Shown here piece after piece: positions 45,721 through 55,507 of a stretch of DNA of 64,000 nt. This DNA comes from Stenotrophomonas maltophilia (GTDB lineage: Bacteria > Pseudomonadota > Gammaproteobacteria > Xanthomonadales > Xanthomonadaceae), in assembly GCF_025642255.1 (NCBI RefSeq), contig NZ_CP106759.1, positions 3,747,501 through 3,811,500 on the forward strand, given 5' to 3'. Each line of letters begins with the position of its first letter. The first letter of the stretch is position 1. Under the pieces are notes generated by a model. That model did not search any database. It saw only the letters and a program-made list of their open reading frames with translations, and was not told the DNA's origin. Made by a program: the position numbers and the translations under genes.

Positions 45721-45849
45721 CGCCGGGCATGGCCCGGCGCTACCGGATGGCTTGCGGATTCGCCGGGCATGGCCCCGCGCTGCGGGATGGCGTGCAATGG
45801 CACGGCGCCATCGGGCGGCAAGGGGTGGCGCCGGGCCATGCCCGGCGGG
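45721..45849. repeat. Cluster of SMAG palindromic repeats
   Basis: Three related hairpins are seen: 45721-45744 (cgccgggcatggcccggcgctacc, GTAG inverted), 45761-45783 and 45825-45849 (gcgccgggccatgcccggcg). They fill the convergent gap between the TauE/SafE gene and the HAD gene. The middle copy has a mutated stem. Confidence 0.75.
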
Positions 45850-45858
45850 CCCGGTGGA

Positions 45859-46575
45859 TCAGGCCTTGTCGCCGCCGCGGTCGACGCAGCCCCAGTTGAG
45901 GATGCGGGTGCCCGCCGGCAGTACGCTGCGGAAGAACGCCACCTTGCCCGGCTTCGGGTTGACCACTACCGGCGCCTTCGCCGCCAGCAGCAGCGGCAGA
46001 TCCGCAGTGCTGTCGGAGTAGGCAATGTCAATGTCGCCGTAGCCACGTTCACGCAGCATGCGCATCTTCTCTTCGTTGTGGCAGTGACGGGTCGGCCCCA
46101 CCCCTCCCAGGCGCGGCCCGACCTCCGTGCCGATGACCGGCACGTCCTGGTGCGCAACGAAGGCCAGGATCGCGCGGGCCAGTTCGGGCGGGGCGCCAGT
46201 CGCCACCACCACGCGATCCCCCTTTGCACGGTGCGCGGCGAACACCTCCAGCGCCTGCGGCAGCAGCTTGGCGCGCATCTGCGCCTCGTTCCTGATCACG
46301 TAGGCGTCGATCACCCGGTTGAACTCGCGCGCACGATGCAGGCCGAAGCTGCCGATCCACACGTAGATCGAAATGCCGGCACGGCGGGTCGGCAGCATCG
46401 CCACCATCGGCCCGGCAATCGGGGTGACCAGCAGCGCCGCGAGCATGCGCAACGGGTTGCGCTTGATCAGCGAGGCGAACAGGTGCGTGCCCGAATCACC
46501 GTCGTACAGGGTGTGATCGAAGTCGAAGACCACCAGCGGCGCATCCGCGCGTGGCGTCGGGTAATGCGTTTTCAT
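45859..46575 (-). CDS. HAD-IB family phosphatase, PgpC-like
   Basis: A 238-residue HAD hydrolase. The nucleophile motif is [13 protein letters not shown] (near residue 17). A predicted amphipathic or membrane stretch (about 38-65) follows, then motif [12 protein letters not shown], and motif III and [13 protein letters not shown]. The [20 protein letters not shown] stretch after motif I recalls PgpC (phosphatidylglycerophosphatase C, YfhB), so a phospholipid phosphatase is plausible. Its ATG overlaps the trpC stop (ATGA), so it is coupled to the trp genes. It might otherwise be a phosphoserine-phosphatase relative. Confidence 0.72.
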   Translation of the reverse strand: MKTHYPTPRADAPLVVFDFDHTLYDGDSGTHLFASLIKRNPLRMLAALLVTPIAGPMVAMLPTRRAGISIYVWIGSFGLHRAREFNRVIDAYVIRNEAQMRAKLLPQALEVFAAHRAKGDRVVVATGAPPELARAILAFVAHQDVPVIGTEVGPRLGGVGPTRHCHNEEKMRMLRERGYGDIDIAYSDSTADLPLLLAAKAPVVVNPKPGKVAFFRSVLPAGTRILNWGCVDRGGDKA

Positions 46576-47366
46576 GCCGCGAAGAATAGCTGACGCAGGC
46601 CCTCGCCCGGCTCTTCCACGCGCATGAAGGCCTCGCCGACCAGGAACGCGTGGATGCCGGCATCACGCATCAGCGCCACGTCCTGGGGCCCGAGGATGCC
46701 GCTCTCGGTCACCAGCAGGCGGTCGCGCGGCACGGCCAGGCGCATGTCCAGGGTGGTCTGCAGCGAGACCTCGAAGGTGCGCAGGTTGCGGTTGTTGATG
46801 CCGATCATCGGCGCCGGCACCTGCAGCGCACGCTCCAGCTCGTCGATGTCGTGCACTTCCACCAGCACGTCCATGCCCAGCGACAGTGCCAGTTCCGACA
46901 GCGTGGCCAGCTGGGTATCGTCCAGCGCCGCCACGATCAGCAGGATGCAGTCAGCGCCCAGCAGGCGCGCCTCGTACACCTGGTAGGCATCGATCACGAA
47001 GTCCTTGCGCAGCACCGGCAGCGTGCAGGCCTCGCGGGCCTGCTGCAGGTAGGCGTCGGCGCCCTGGAAGAAATCCACGTCGGTCAGCACCGACAGGCAG
47101 CTGGCACCACCGAACTCGTAGCTGACCGCGATGTCGGCCGGGCGGAAATCCGGGCGGATCACGCCCTTGGAGGGGCTGGCCTTCTTCACTTCGGCGATCA
47201 CCGCGGGGTCGCCGTTGGCCACCGCCGCCTGCAACGCACGCACGAAGCCACGTACCGGCGGGGCGCTGGCCACGGCGGCCTGAAGCTCCTGGAGCGGGCG
47301 CTGGGCGCGGCGCTGGGCTACTTCTTCGGCCTTGCGGGCCAGGATCGTCTGCAGGATGTCGCTCAT
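46572..47366 (-). CDS. trpC: Indole-3-glycerol phosphate synthase
   Basis: A 264-residue TIM-barrel enzyme of tryptophan biosynthesis, without the TrpF fusion of E. coli. Conserved parts are [53 protein letters not shown], and [14 protein letters not shown]. The ATG at 47366 (MSDILQTIL) fits the family; an in-frame start 16 codons upstream is less likely. It lies about 75 nt after trpD. Confidence 0.96.
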   Translation of the reverse strand: MSDILQTILARKAEEVAQRRAQRPLQELQAAVASAPPVRGFVRALQAAVANGDPAVIAEVKKASPSKGVIRPDFRPADIAVSYEFGGASCLSVLTDVDFFQGADAYLQQAREACTLPVLRKDFVIDAYQVYEARLLGADCILLIVAALDDTQLATLSELALSLGMDVLVEVHDIDELERALQVPAPMIGINNRNLRTFEVSLQTTLDMRLAVPRDRLLVTESGILGPQDVALMRDAGIHAFLVGEAFMRVEEPGEGLRQLFFAA

Positions 47367-47440
47367 CGTCTTCGGTTCGGTGCGGGGGCGGTGAGGACGG
47401 CCATTATCGGCCATCGACGGGGTCAGGCTGAACCACGCGC

Positions 47441-48472
47441 TCAGGCAACCAGCGCGCGGGTGGTCTCAACATACTGCTGCAGGCGCTGGCGGGCGCTGCC
47501 ATTGGCGATGGCGGCGCGGGCACGGGCCAGGCCGTCACCGATGTCACTGGCCACGCCGGCCACGTACAGCGCGGCGCCGGCATTGAGCGCGACGATGTCC
47601 AGCGCCGGGCCGGGCTCGTTGTCCAGCACCGCGCGCAGCAGGGCGATGGACTGCTCCGGGCCATCCACGCGCAGGTTGCGGCTGGCCGACATGGCGATGC
47701 CGAAGTCCTCCGGGTGGATCTCGTACTCGCGCACCCTGCCGTCGCGCAGTTCACCAACCAGGGTGCCGGCGCCCAGCGAGATCTCGTCCATGTTGTCGCG
47801 GCCCCAGACCACCATGGCGCGCTCGGTACCCAGTTCGCGCAGCACGCGCGCCTGGATGCCCACCAGATCGGGGTGGAACACGCCCATCAGCACCGACGGT
47901 GCGCTGGCCGGATTGGTGAGCGGGCCGAGGATGTTGAAGATGGTGCGCACGCCCATCTCGCGGCGCACCGGCGCCACCACCTTCATCGACGGGTGGTGGA
48001 TCGGCGCGAACATGAAACCGATCCCGGTCCGCTCGATGGCCGCGGCCACCTGCTCCGGCTGCAGCTCGATCACCGCGCCCAGTGCCTCCAGCGCGTCGGC
48101 GCTGCCGGACTTGGACGACACGCTGCGGTTGCCATGCTTGGCCACGCGCGCGCCGGCAGCCGCCGCGACGAACATCGCGCAGGTGGAGATGTTGAAGGTA
48201 TGCGAACCATCGCCCCCCGTGCCGACGATATCGACCAGGTTGGAGGTATCGGCCACCGGCACCGGCCGGGCGAATTCACGCATCACGGTGGCCGCCGCGG
48301 CGATTTCGTCCACGGTCTCCTTCTTCACGCGCAGGCCGGTGAGGATGGCTGCCGTCATCATCGGCGAAACATCGCCACGCATGATCTGCCGCATCAGGTC
48401 GACCATCTCGTCGAAGAAGATCTCGCGGTGCTCGATGGTGCGGTGCAGGGCTTCCTGGGGGGAGAAGCTCAT
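47441..48472 (-). CDS. trpD: Anthranilate phosphoribosyltransferase
   Basis: A 343-residue enzyme of tryptophan biosynthesis that joins anthranilate to PRPP. The PRPP loop [14 protein letters not shown] and the substrate segment [20 protein letters not shown] are intact, and the late [14 protein letters not shown] segment matches the family. It is the unfused form, with trpG immediately upstream (gap 18 nt). Confidence 0.96.
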   Translation of the reverse strand: MSFSPQEALHRTIEHREIFFDEMVDLMRQIMRGDVSPMMTAAILTGLRVKKETVDEIAAAATVMREFARPVPVADTSNLVDIVGTGGDGSHTFNISTCAMFVAAAAGARVAKHGNRSVSSKSGSADALEALGAVIELQPEQVAAAIERTGIGFMFAPIHHPSMKVVAPVRREMGVRTIFNILGPLTNPASAPSVLMGVFHPDLVGIQARVLRELGTERAMVVWGRDNMDEISLGAGTLVGELRDGRVREYEIHPEDFGIAMSASRNLRVDGPEQSIALLRAVLDNEPGPALDIVALNAGAALYVAGVASDIGDGLARARAAIANGSARQRLQQYVETTRALVA

Positions 48473-48490
48473 CGGGATTGCTCCTTGGAC

Positions 48491-49078
48491 TCAGGCGGCC
48501 GGTCGCTGCAGGAAATTGCGCAGCAGGGCGTGGCCGTGTTCGGTGAGGATGGATTCGGGGTGGAACTGCACGCCTTCCACCGGGAAGTGGCGATGGCGCA
48601 GGCCCATGATCTCTTCGATCGAGCCGTCGTCGTTCTCGGTCCAGGCGGTCACTTCCAGCACATCGGGCAGGCTGTTCTTGTCCACCACCAGCGAGTGGTA
48701 ACGGGTGGCCTGGTAGCGGTCCGGCAGGCCGGCGAAGACGCCCTTGCCTTCATGGCGGATCGGCGAAGTCTTGCCGTGCATGATGTTGCCCGCGCGGATC
48801 ACCGCGCCGCCATAGACCTGGCCGATGCCCTGGTGGCCCAGGCAGACACCGAGAATCGGCGTGGTCGGGCCCAGGCGTTCGATCAGCTGCAGCGACACGC
48901 CCGCCTCGTTGGGCGTGCACGGGCCGGGCGAGATGACGATGCGTTCGGGCTTCTGCGCGGCGATCTCATCCACGCTCATTGCATCGTTGCGCACCACCTT
49001 CACCTCGGCACCCAGCGTCTGCAGGTACTGCACGAGGTTGTAGGTGAAGCTGTCGTAGTTGTCGATCATCCACAACAT
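48491..49078 (-). CDS. trpG: Anthranilate synthase component II (glutamine amidotransferase)
   Basis: A 195-residue class I glutamine amidotransferase that supplies ammonia to TrpE. The catalytic Cys lies in [16 protein letters not shown] and the His-Glu pair in [11 protein letters not shown], with the oxyanion region [12 protein letters not shown]. It resembles TrpG and PabA, and the position between trpE and trpD supports TrpG. The 107-nt gap to trpE contains no clear gene. Confidence 0.95.
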   Translation of the reverse strand: MLWMIDNYDSFTYNLVQYLQTLGAEVKVVRNDAMSVDEIAAQKPERIVISPGPCTPNEAGVSLQLIERLGPTTPILGVCLGHQGIGQVYGGAVIRAGNIMHGKTSPIRHEGKGVFAGLPDRYQATRYHSLVVDKNSLPDVLEVTAWTENDDGSIEEIMGLRHRHFPVEGVQFHPESILTEHGHALLRNFLQRPAA

Positions 49079-49186
49079 GGTCGGGTTCCGTCGCTTATCG
49101 GGAGTGGGCGTACACGTGGGTGCCGCACAGGGAGAGGGCCAGGTACAGCGGAAGGTGCCGCAGCGCAGGCCACGGCGCAGGGTGCC

Positions 49187-50662
49187 TTACAGGCCCTTGG
49201 CGGCCTGGGCGACGGCGCGGAACAGCGCGCGGCCCTTGTTCATCGTCTCGTCCCATTCCTTGTCCGGGTCCGAGTCGTAGACGATGCCGGCTCCGGCCTG
49301 CACGTACAGGCGGCCGTCCTTGATCACCGCGGTACGGATCGCGATCGCGGTATCGGCATCGCCGTGCCAACCGATGTAGCCGATGCTGCCGGCGTACACG
49401 TTGCGCTTGATCGGCTCCAGTTCGCGGATCACTTCCAGCGCGCGGATCTTCGGTGCGCCGCTGACGGTGCCGGCCGGGAAGGTGGCGCGCAGCACGTCGG
49501 CATAGCTAAGGCCCGGCTGCAGCTGCCCGGTCACCTCGCTGACGATGTGCATGACGTGGCTGTAGCGTTCAATCACGAACTGCTCGCCCACTTCCACCGT
49601 GCCGGCCTTTGATACGCGACCGGCATCGTTGCGGCCGAGATCGATCAGCATCAGGTGCTCGGCACGTTCTTTCGGATCGGCCAGCAGCTCGGCTTCCAGT
49701 GCCAGGTCCTGCTCGACGGTGGCGCCGCGCGGACGCGTGCCGGCGATCGGGCGTACGGTGACTTCGCCGTCCTGCAGCCGCACCAGGATTTCCGGCGAGG
49801 AGCCAACCACCTGCAGGTCGCCGACATCCAGGAAATACATGTACGGCGACGGGTTCAATGCGCGCAGCGCGCGGTACACGTCCACCGGGCGTGCGTTGAA
49901 CGGCACGCTCAGGCGCTGGCTGAGCACCACCTGGAAGATATCGCCGGCGCGGATGTATTCCTTGCTGCGCTGGACCGCATCGACGAAGCCATCGCGGGTG
50001 AAACCGGAGACGAAATCGGATTCATCCAGCACATCGCTGTTGAGCGGTGCGGGATAGCCGGCACCCGGTGCACGCAGCTTTGCGGTGAGCGCATCCAGGC
50101 GCGCCTGCGCCTGCTCGAACGCGCCGTCGACGCGCGGGTCCGCGTGCACGATCAGGTACAGGCGGCCCTTGAGATTGTCGAATACCGCCAGCTCGTTGGA
50201 GTGCAGCAGCAGGATGTCCGGCGTGCCCAGTTCATCGCGGCCGGCCGGCGGTGCCAGGCGCGGCTCGATATAGCCGATGCACTCGAAACCGAACCAGCCG
50301 ACCAGGCCACCGGTGAAGCCCGGCAGGCCCTCCAGCTTCGGCACCGAGTGGGCGCTGCGCAGCGCCTCGACTTCGGCAAACGGGTCGGCCACCTCGCGGG
50401 TTTCCACCACCTGGCCGTCTTCGCGCACGGTCAGCGTATGGCCATGGAAGGCATACACGCGGCGCGCCGGCAGGCCAATGATCGAGTAACGACCAAAGCG
50501 TTCGCCGCCTTCGACGGATTCAAACAGGTAGGTATTGGGGCCGTCGGCGAGCTTCAGATAGACCGAAAGCGGCGTGTCCAGGTCGGACAGCACTTCGCGG
50601 ACAACGGGAATGTGGGTGTGGCCTTCAGCGGCCTGCAGCTGAAACTGAGCGTGCGAGTTCAA
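49187..50662 (-). CDS. trpE: Anthranilate synthase component I
   Basis: A 491-residue chorismate-using enzyme. The start is TTG at 50662, chosen because AAGGAAA lies six bases upstream; a farther upstream ATG would add a non-family extension. The tryptophan-feedback site appears as FESVEGGERFGRYS near residue 50, and the catalytic half has IAGTRPRGAT, DLGRNDAGRV, and GTVSGAPKIRALEVI. It heads the set trpE, trpG, trpD, trpC. I found no obvious trp leader peptide with Trp codons upstream. Confidence 0.96.
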   Translation of the reverse strand: MNSHAQFQLQAAEGHTHIPVVREVLSDLDTPLSVYLKLADGPNTYLFESVEGGERFGRYSIIGLPARRVYAFHGHTLTVREDGQVVETREVADPFAEVEALRSAHSVPKLEGLPGFTGGLVGWFGFECIGYIEPRLAPPAGRDELGTPDILLLHSNELAVFDNLKGRLYLIVHADPRVDGAFEQAQARLDALTAKLRAPGAGYPAPLNSDVLDESDFVSGFTRDGFVDAVQRSKEYIRAGDIFQVVLSQRLSVPFNARPVDVYRALRALNPSPYMYFLDVGDLQVVGSSPEILVRLQDGEVTVRPIAGTRPRGATVEQDLALEAELLADPKERAEHLMLIDLGRNDAGRVSKAGTVEVGEQFVIERYSHVMHIVSEVTGQLQPGLSYADVLRATFPAGTVSGAPKIRALEVIRELEPIKRNVYAGSIGYIGWHGDADTAIAIRTAVIKDGRLYVQAGAGIVYDSDPDKEWDETMNKGRALFRAVAQAAKGL

Positions 50663-50837
50663 GACGACTTTCCTTCCGGGACACAGCGTTATGGGGGCGG
50701 ACGACGGCAACGGGCCACCATCGCCACCAACGGCGTGCGGAAGAAAGGGTATGCGGGGTCGTCAGGCTGGACACCCCTTGACTGTATCGCAGCTTGGACG
50801 GGAGTGGAACCCCGCAGCGCCAGGCGTGGCAGCCACC

Positions 50838-51767
50838 TTACGTGGCCAGCAGCGGGCAATCGGCCGGCAGATGCATACGCACCCGGCCAGCCACGCAGTC
50901 GATGCGGAACCGTCGCGCCTGCACGGGCTCACCGTCCAGGTTCAGGGTCAGTGGCTGCGCCGACTCGAGCTGCAGCCAGGGCAGCCGGACGCGGGTGGCC
51001 ACCCGTTCCAGCGCCGCTTCCTTGCCACCTGTCAGCATCTGCCCCAGCGTCGACGCCACCTCCCCCTCCAGTTCGGGTACGACGGTGACATCCAGCAGGC
51101 CGTCATCGATCAGTGCCTGTGGGCACAGCTGCTGGCCACCACCGGCCTGCCGGCCGTTGCCGATCCCCAGCGCGATGAAGCCGCCCTCCCAGGCGAAGTC
51201 CGGGCCCTGCAGACGCGCGGTGATCGGCTCGATCCGCCCCAGCTTGGCGATGCCGGTGATCACGTAGGCCAGGCCGCCGAGCATCTTCTTCAGGCCGGCA
51301 TCGGTTTCCACGGTGACCTGCGTGCCGAAACCGCCACTGGCCAGGTTGGCGCACCACCAGGACGTGCCATCGGCATCCACGCGCAGCAGATCGATGGCAT
51401 GTGCCGTGGTCTGCCCGATCAGCGCGAGCGCGGCCTCCGGCTCGGTCGGAAGGTTCGCCGAGGTGGCGAAGTCATTGGCGGTGCCCATCGGGACCAACGC
51501 CAGCGAAGGCAGGGCATCGGCGGATTCATCGCGGTGGGCCAGCGTTTCGGCCACCGCACTGAGCGTGCCGTCGCCGCCTGCCGCCACGATCACGTCTACC
51601 CCGTGGTCGATGGCCTCGGCCACGTAACGCTCGGCGTCACCTTCCTCCCAGGTCACCCGTACCTCCAGCTGCACGCCCCGCTCCCGCCAATGGCGCACCG
51701 CGTCGCGCAGCTCGTCATTGCCTGCGGACTTGCCGTTGAGGATCAGGCGCCAGCGCGGTGCGGTCAT
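50838..51767 (-). CDS. yegS: YegS-type lipid kinase
   Basis: A 309-residue diacylglycerol-kinase-like protein of the YegS/DgkB type. The ATP-binding motif is GGDGTL ([14 protein letters not shown], near residue 60), followed by [13 protein letters not shown]. It resembles YegS, which phosphorylates phosphatidylglycerol in vitro. The ATG at 51767 fits; an in-frame start 12 codons upstream is less likely. Confidence 0.9.
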   Translation of the reverse strand: MTAPRWRLILNGKSAGNDELRDAVRHWRERGVQLEVRVTWEEGDAERYVAEAIDHGVDVIVAAGGDGTLSAVAETLAHRDESADALPSLALVPMGTANDFATSANLPTEPEAALALIGQTTAHAIDLLRVDADGTSWWCANLASGGFGTQVTVETDAGLKKMLGGLAYVITGIAKLGRIEPITARLQGPDFAWEGGFIALGIGNGRQAGGGQQLCPQALIDDGLLDVTVVPELEGEVASTLGQMLTGGKEAALERVATRVRLPWLQLESAQPLTLNLDGEPVQARRFRIDCVAGRVRMHLPADCPLLAT

Positions 51768-51819
51768 GCGGGGATTCCGGTGTGGGGTGGCACAGGCTAG
51801 CAACGCACCGTTTGCCGGC

Positions 51820-51950
51820 AGTGAATGTCACATGCGTGTCATTCAGCTCCCGGAGAATGGAAGGCCATAGCAGGGACGACGGATGGAGGCAGGATCAGCC
51901 TCCCACGCATGCAGCAAGGCCACGCCAACGATGGGCGTGGCCTTTTTTTT
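51820..51950 (+). ncRNA. Candidate small RNA with orphan Rho-independent terminator
   Basis: A clear terminator, stem GGCCACGCC/GGCGTGGCC (51918-51926, 51934-51942) plus eight T residues (51943-51950), works only on the plus strand. No plus-strand gene ends here, since both flanking genes (yegS and a GNAT gene) are on the minus strand. A second hairpin, GGAGGC/GCCTCC, lies at 51885-51903. A 12-codon open frame (51832-51870) is also present. The start of the transcript is not defined; the 5' bound given is approximate. Confidence 0.45.
51915..51950 (+). terminator. Orphan plus-strand Rho-independent terminator
   Basis: A 9-bp GC-rich stem with a 7-nt loop is followed by TTTTTTTT. It is one of the strongest intrinsic terminators in the window, yet serves no annotated plus-strand gene. 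Confidence 0.85.
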
Positions 51951-51973
51951 GAAGTCGCACCCGGGCGCGATCG

Positions 51974-52465
51974 TCAGCCGTTGGCGAAATCGTGCAGCGC
52001 CTGGCCCTGCAGCCGGTATACGGTCCACTCATCCTGCGGTTTCGCGCCCGCTGCGGTGTAGAACTCGATGGCCGGCGTGTTCCAGTCCAGCACCGACCAT
52101 TCGAAGCGACCGCAGCCTTCGGCGACCGCCTGCCGCGCGATGTATTTCAGCAGCGCCTTGCCAGCGCCCGCGCCCCGCTGCTGCGGGCTGACATACAGGT
52201 CTTCCAGGTAGATGCCCTTGCGGCCCAGCCAGGTGGAGTAGTTGTAGAAATACACCGCATAGCCGATGGCCTCGCCATCGGCTTCACAGATCAGCGCGCG
52301 GGCAGTTGCGTCGGGACCGAACAGGCTTTCGGCGATGCCGATCTCGTCGGTCTGCACCGAATGCTCGGCCCGCTCGTAGATGGCCAGCTCACGGATGAAG
52401 CGCAGGATCAGGCCCGCGTCGGCGGCAGTGGCCGGGCGGATGTTCAACACGGCCACCGTGCTCAT
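51974..52465 (-). CDS. GNAT family N-acetyltransferase
   Basis: A 163-residue GNAT acetyltransferase. It has the N-terminal IRPATAADAGLILRFIRELA, the acetyl-CoA loop VSPQQRGAGAGKALL (the R/Q-x-x-G-x-G/A signature near residue 96), and WNTPAIEFYTAAGAKPQDEW, a typical C-terminal segment. Diamine-acetyltransferase-like features (FLRELAEYE-type N-terminus, LEDLYV) suggest a polyamine or amino-acid substrate, not proven. It lies 3 nt from the rpe stop. Confidence 0.85.
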   Translation of the reverse strand: MSTVAVLNIRPATAADAGLILRFIRELAIYERAEHSVQTDEIGIAESLFGPDATARALICEADGEAIGYAVYFYNYSTWLGRKGIYLEDLYVSPQQRGAGAGKALLKYIARQAVAEGCGRFEWSVLDWNTPAIEFYTAAGAKPQDEWTVYRLQGQALHDFANG

Positions 52466-52468
52466 GCC

Positions 52469-53146
52469 TCAGCCTCGCGCCGCAGCGACGTTGGCGCGCA
52501 TCTGCGCGATCACATCCTGGTAAGGGGTCTTGGCATTGAAGATGGCCGAGCCGGCGACGAAGGTGTCGGCGCCCGCAGCCGCGATCTCGCCGATGTTGTC
52601 GGCCTTCACGCCACCGTCGATTTCCAGGCGGATGTCCTTGCCGCTGGCATCGATCTTCTGGCGGACCACGCGCAGCTTGTCCAGCGCCGAAGGAATGAAG
52701 GCCTGGCCGCCGAATCCCGGGTTGACCGACATCAGCAGCACCAGGTCCAGGTCATCCAGCACCCAGTCGAGGATGTCCACCGGCGTGGCCGGGTTCAGCA
52801 CGATGCCCGGCTTGCAGCCCAGCGAACGGATCAGCTGGATCGTGCGGTGCACGTGGCGGCTGGCCTCCGGATGGAAGCTGATGTAGGTGGCACCGGCTTC
52901 GGCGAAGTCCGGGATGATGCGGTCCACCGGCTCGACCATCAGGTGCACGTCGATCGGCGCGGTCACGCCGTGCTTGCGCAGTGCCTGGCAGACCATCGGG
53001 CCGATGGTCAGGTTGGGTACGTAATGGTTGTCCATCACGTCGAAGTGGACCCAGTCCGCACCGGCGGCCAGGACGTTGTCGACTTCCTCGCCGAGGCGGG
53101 CGAAATCGGCGGACAGGATGGAGGGGGCGATGAGGCAGTGGGACAT
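52469..53146 (-). CDS. rpe: Ribulose-phosphate 3-epimerase
   Basis: A 225-residue TIM-barrel enzyme of the pentose phosphate pathway interconverting ribulose-5-phosphate and xylulose-5-phosphate. Characteristic parts are [21 protein letters not shown], the metal-binding [14 protein letters not shown] and [11 protein letters not shown]. The ATG at 53146 gives the family start; a long in-frame extension upstream overlaps the DnaJ gene and is not real. It lies about 30 nt after the DnaJ-domain gene. Confidence 0.96.
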   Translation of the reverse strand: MSHCLIAPSILSADFARLGEEVDNVLAAGADWVHFDVMDNHYVPNLTIGPMVCQALRKHGVTAPIDVHLMVEPVDRIIPDFAEAGATYISFHPEASRHVHRTIQLIRSLGCKPGIVLNPATPVDILDWVLDDLDLVLLMSVNPGFGGQAFIPSALDKLRVVRQKIDASGKDIRLEIDGGVKADNIGEIAAAGADTFVAGSAIFNAKTPYQDVIAQMRANVAAARG

Positions 53147-53175
53147 GGCCGGGCCTTGCAACGAGGGGAAAGGGG

Positions 53176-53505
53176 TCAGCGCTTGCGCAGGGTCTTGATG
53201 CGGTCGTAGGCGGCGTTGATGCGCCGCGACTTCTGCTCGGCCTGCTGCTGCAGCTCGGGGGCGGCGCCGCCAAGCTTGTCCGGGTGGTACTGCGAGATCA
53301 GCTTGCGGTAGGCGCGCTCGACCTCGGCATCGGTGGCCTCGGAGGTCAGCCCCAGCTCCCGGTACGGGTTCTCCTTGTTCAGGCGGAACCAATCCGAATC
53401 AAAGGCATGGCCGATCAGCAGGCCGACCACCGCGCCGAACAGCGGATTGGGCCGGAACAGCAGGGCGCCGGCGATGAATCCGAGCAGTTTTCCGTACCAG
53501 CGCAT
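53176..53505 (-). CDS. Membrane-anchored J-domain protein (DjlA-like, short)
   Basis: A 109-residue protein with an N-terminal glycine-zipper membrane segment (about 1-33, [20 protein letters not shown]...) and a C-terminal J-domain (about 45-109) containing the HPD motif (YHPDKLGG). It resembles the N-terminal and C-terminal ends of DjlA but lacks the middle TerB-like domain. It would recruit DnaK at the inner membrane. The ATG at 53505 is preferred over an in-frame ATG 12 codons earlier. Confidence 0.85.
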   Translation of the reverse strand: MRWYGKLLGFIAGALLFRPNPLFGAVVGLLIGHAFDSDWFRLNKENPYRELGLTSEATDAEVERAYRKLISQYHPDKLGGAAPELQQQAEQKSRRINAAYDRIKTLRKR

Positions 53506-53646
53506 GGCGCTCCGGGGTCGACCGACGAAATGGACGCTCATTTTACGTCACAGCGGGCCCGGACGGCTTTACACTAGGCCGCCCGCTGGTCAGCGGGCCC
53601 GCCGGGTCCGTTGGGCAGCCGTATCGACAACGCCCCAGGAGTGCCC

Positions 53647-54573
53647 GTGCCAACCACGCTGTTGCAATCCGATCTCCCCGGCCTGCCCTTGCGCCACCGC
53701 GGCAAGGTGCGTGATGTGTTCGATATCCCGCGCGAGCGGCTGCCTGCAGGGACCCCGCCGGGCGACTACCTGCTGATGGTCGCCACCGATCGCCTGTCGG
53801 CGTTCGACGTGGTGCTGCCCGACCCGATCCCCGGCAAGGGCGAAATGCTCTGCCAGGTCTCCAATTTCTGGTTCGCCAAGACCGCGCACCTGATGCCCAA
53901 TCACCTGACCGGCATCGACGTGGCCAGCGTGCTGCCTGAAGGCGTGGACCCGGCGCTGTACGCCCGGCGCGCCGTGGTCACCCGCAAGCTGAAGCCGGTG
54001 CCGGTGGAAGCGATCGCCCGCGGCTACCTGATCGGCAGCGGCTGGAAGGACTACCAGCGCACCGGCAAGGTCAGCGGCATCGACCTGCCCGATGGGCTGC
54101 GCCAGGCCGAGCAGCTGCCCGAACCGATCTTTACCCCCTCGACCAAGGCCGCGGTGGGCGACCATGACGAGAACATCGATTTCGATGCGATGGTGCGGCA
54201 GGTCGGCGCCGAACTGGCCGAGCGCGTGCGCGATGCCACCCTGCGCATCTACAAGTTCGCCGCCGATTACGCCCGCGAGCGCGGCATCATCCTGGCCGAC
54301 ACCAAGTTCGAGTTCGGCACCGATGCCGACGGCCGCCTGTACATCATGGACGAGATGCTGACGCCGGATTCATCGCGTTACTGGCCGGCCGACGAGTACG
54401 AAGTGGGCACCAGCCCGCCCAGCTACGACAAGCAGTTCGTGCGCGATTACCTGGAGACGCTGGACTGGGGCAAGACCGCCCCGGGCCCGAACATCCCGGC
54501 GGAGATCATCGAGCGCACCCGCGCCAAGTACGCCGAGGCGCTGCAGCGTTTGGCCGGGATCAGCGTCGACTGA
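53647..54573 (+). CDS. purC: Phosphoribosylaminoimidazole-succinocarboxamide synthase (SAICAR synthase)
   Basis: A 308-residue purine-synthesis enzyme, the longer form. GTG at 53647 ([20 protein letters not shown]) is chosen because AGGAG ends five bases before it; an ATG 12 codons upstream lacks such a site. Conserved parts are [37 protein letters not shown] and [12 protein letters not shown]. It is monocistronic, with a hairpin after its stop. Upstream it is divergent from the DnaJ-domain gene. Confidence 0.96.
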   Translation: MPTTLLQSDLPGLPLRHRGKVRDVFDIPRERLPAGTPPGDYLLMVATDRLSAFDVVLPDPIPGKGEMLCQVSNFWFAKTAHLMPNHLTGIDVASVLPEGVDPALYARRAVVTRKLKPVPVEAIARGYLIGSGWKDYQRTGKVSGIDLPDGLRQAEQLPEPIFTPSTKAAVGDHDENIDFDAMVRQVGAELAERVRDATLRIYKFAADYARERGIILADTKFEFGTDADGRLYIMDEMLTPDSSRYWPADEYEVGTSPPSYDKQFVRDYLETLDWGKTAPGPNIPAEIIERTRAKYAEALQRLAGISVD

Positions 54574-54580
54574 TCCCCTG

Positions 54581-54607
54581 CGCCCCCGGTCGCAGCGACC
54601 GGGGGCG
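54581..54607 (+). terminator. Hairpin after purC
   Basis: cgcccccggtcg and cgaccgggggcg form a 12-bp perfect stem with a 3-base loop, 8 bp after the purC stop. There is no T-run, but it is a likely transcript-end structure. Confidence 0.6.
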
Positions 54608-54690
54608 TCCTGCCCGGCAGCGCCCAGGGTGGCGCTGTGCGAAGGCGCCCGGGAGTATGCTGTCGGCCTCACCGGAGGAAGCGAAGAAGC

Positions 54691-55176
54691 ATGCAGACCA
54701 CCACCGAGCTCGCGCGGCCGATCGACCGCTACTTCGCCAGCTACTCCGACGATCACCGCAATACGATCAACCAGCGCATCCACGTGGTCGCGGTACCGGC
54801 CATCCTGTGGTCGGCCGTGGCCCTGCTGTGGTGCCTGCCCCCCCTGATCACCTGGTTCCAGTACGGCATCTGGTCGGCGTTCGCGATGTTCAGTGCCTGG
54901 TGCTTCTACAACAAGCTGTCGCGTCCGCTGGGCATCGGCATGCTCATCCAGTTCTTCGTGTTCGGCTGCCTGTGCCGCCTGCTGGAGGCCGAGATCGGCC
55001 TGCACAACCTGTTCTGGCTGGCGGTGACGGTGTTCGTGGTGGCCTGGATCGCGCAGTTCATCGGGCACAAGTTCGAGGGCCGCAAGCCCAGCTTCCTGAC
55101 CGACCTGACCTACCTGCTGATCGGCCCGGCCTGGGTGATGGCCAAGCTCTATCGCAGGCTCGACTGGCGTTACTGA
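54691..55176 (+). CDS. Mpo1-like (DUF962/YGL010w) membrane protein
   Basis: A 161-residue membrane protein of the DUF962 family, related to yeast Mpo1, a dioxygenase acting on 2-hydroxy-palmitic acid. It has YSDDHRNTINQRIHVVAVP near the N-terminus (two His of the conserved H-x-x-x-x-N-x-x-x-H motif), about four helices, and FIGHKFEGRKPSFLTDL near residue 125. A metal-dependent lipid oxygenase role is possible by family but untested here. The ATG at 54691 is preceded by GGAGGAAGCG with long spacing. Confidence 0.85.
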   Translation: MQTTTELARPIDRYFASYSDDHRNTINQRIHVVAVPAILWSAVALLWCLPPLITWFQYGIWSAFAMFSAWCFYNKLSRPLGIGMLIQFFVFGCLCRLLEAEIGLHNLFWLAVTVFVVAWIAQFIGHKFEGRKPSFLTDLTYLLIGPAWVMAKLYRRLDWRY

Positions 55177-55507
55177 CACGCCTCCGGGCGGGCGTCACCC
55201 TCGCTTCCTGAACGGGCGGATTTCCTCACCTGCGGTCCACCGCCGGCCTGCCAGCCTGCACGCTCTGCCCCTCTGGCGGGGCGCCTGCCGCAGCGGCAGC
55301 CCCTGTGCGACAGGGCCTGCGGTCGCCGTGCGCGGGCGTAGGGTGCAGCCGGCCGCAGCCCCTGGCCGGCACCGCGGAGGAGATGCTGCGCTGCAAAAAA
55401 ATGAATCAGCGAACGTTACAGGCAGTTGATCGCCGTTCGATGGCTTTCGGCGACATTTCGCAGCCTGTTATCCTCACTGACCTGCTCGTGAATCATGGAT
55501 TCCCTGC
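55177..55507. other. Intergenic gap, no gene seen
   Basis: A 331-nt gap between the DUF962 gene and the Mrp operon. No credible open frame or RNA gene was found. It should hold the Mrp operon promoter, but I could not identify a convincing -35/-10 pair or regulator site. Confidence 0.6.

Noticed and set aside
50663-50837. A trp leader peptide with attenuator upstream of trpE
   Set aside because: No short frame with consecutive Trp codons and no terminator/antiterminator pair was seen in this gap.
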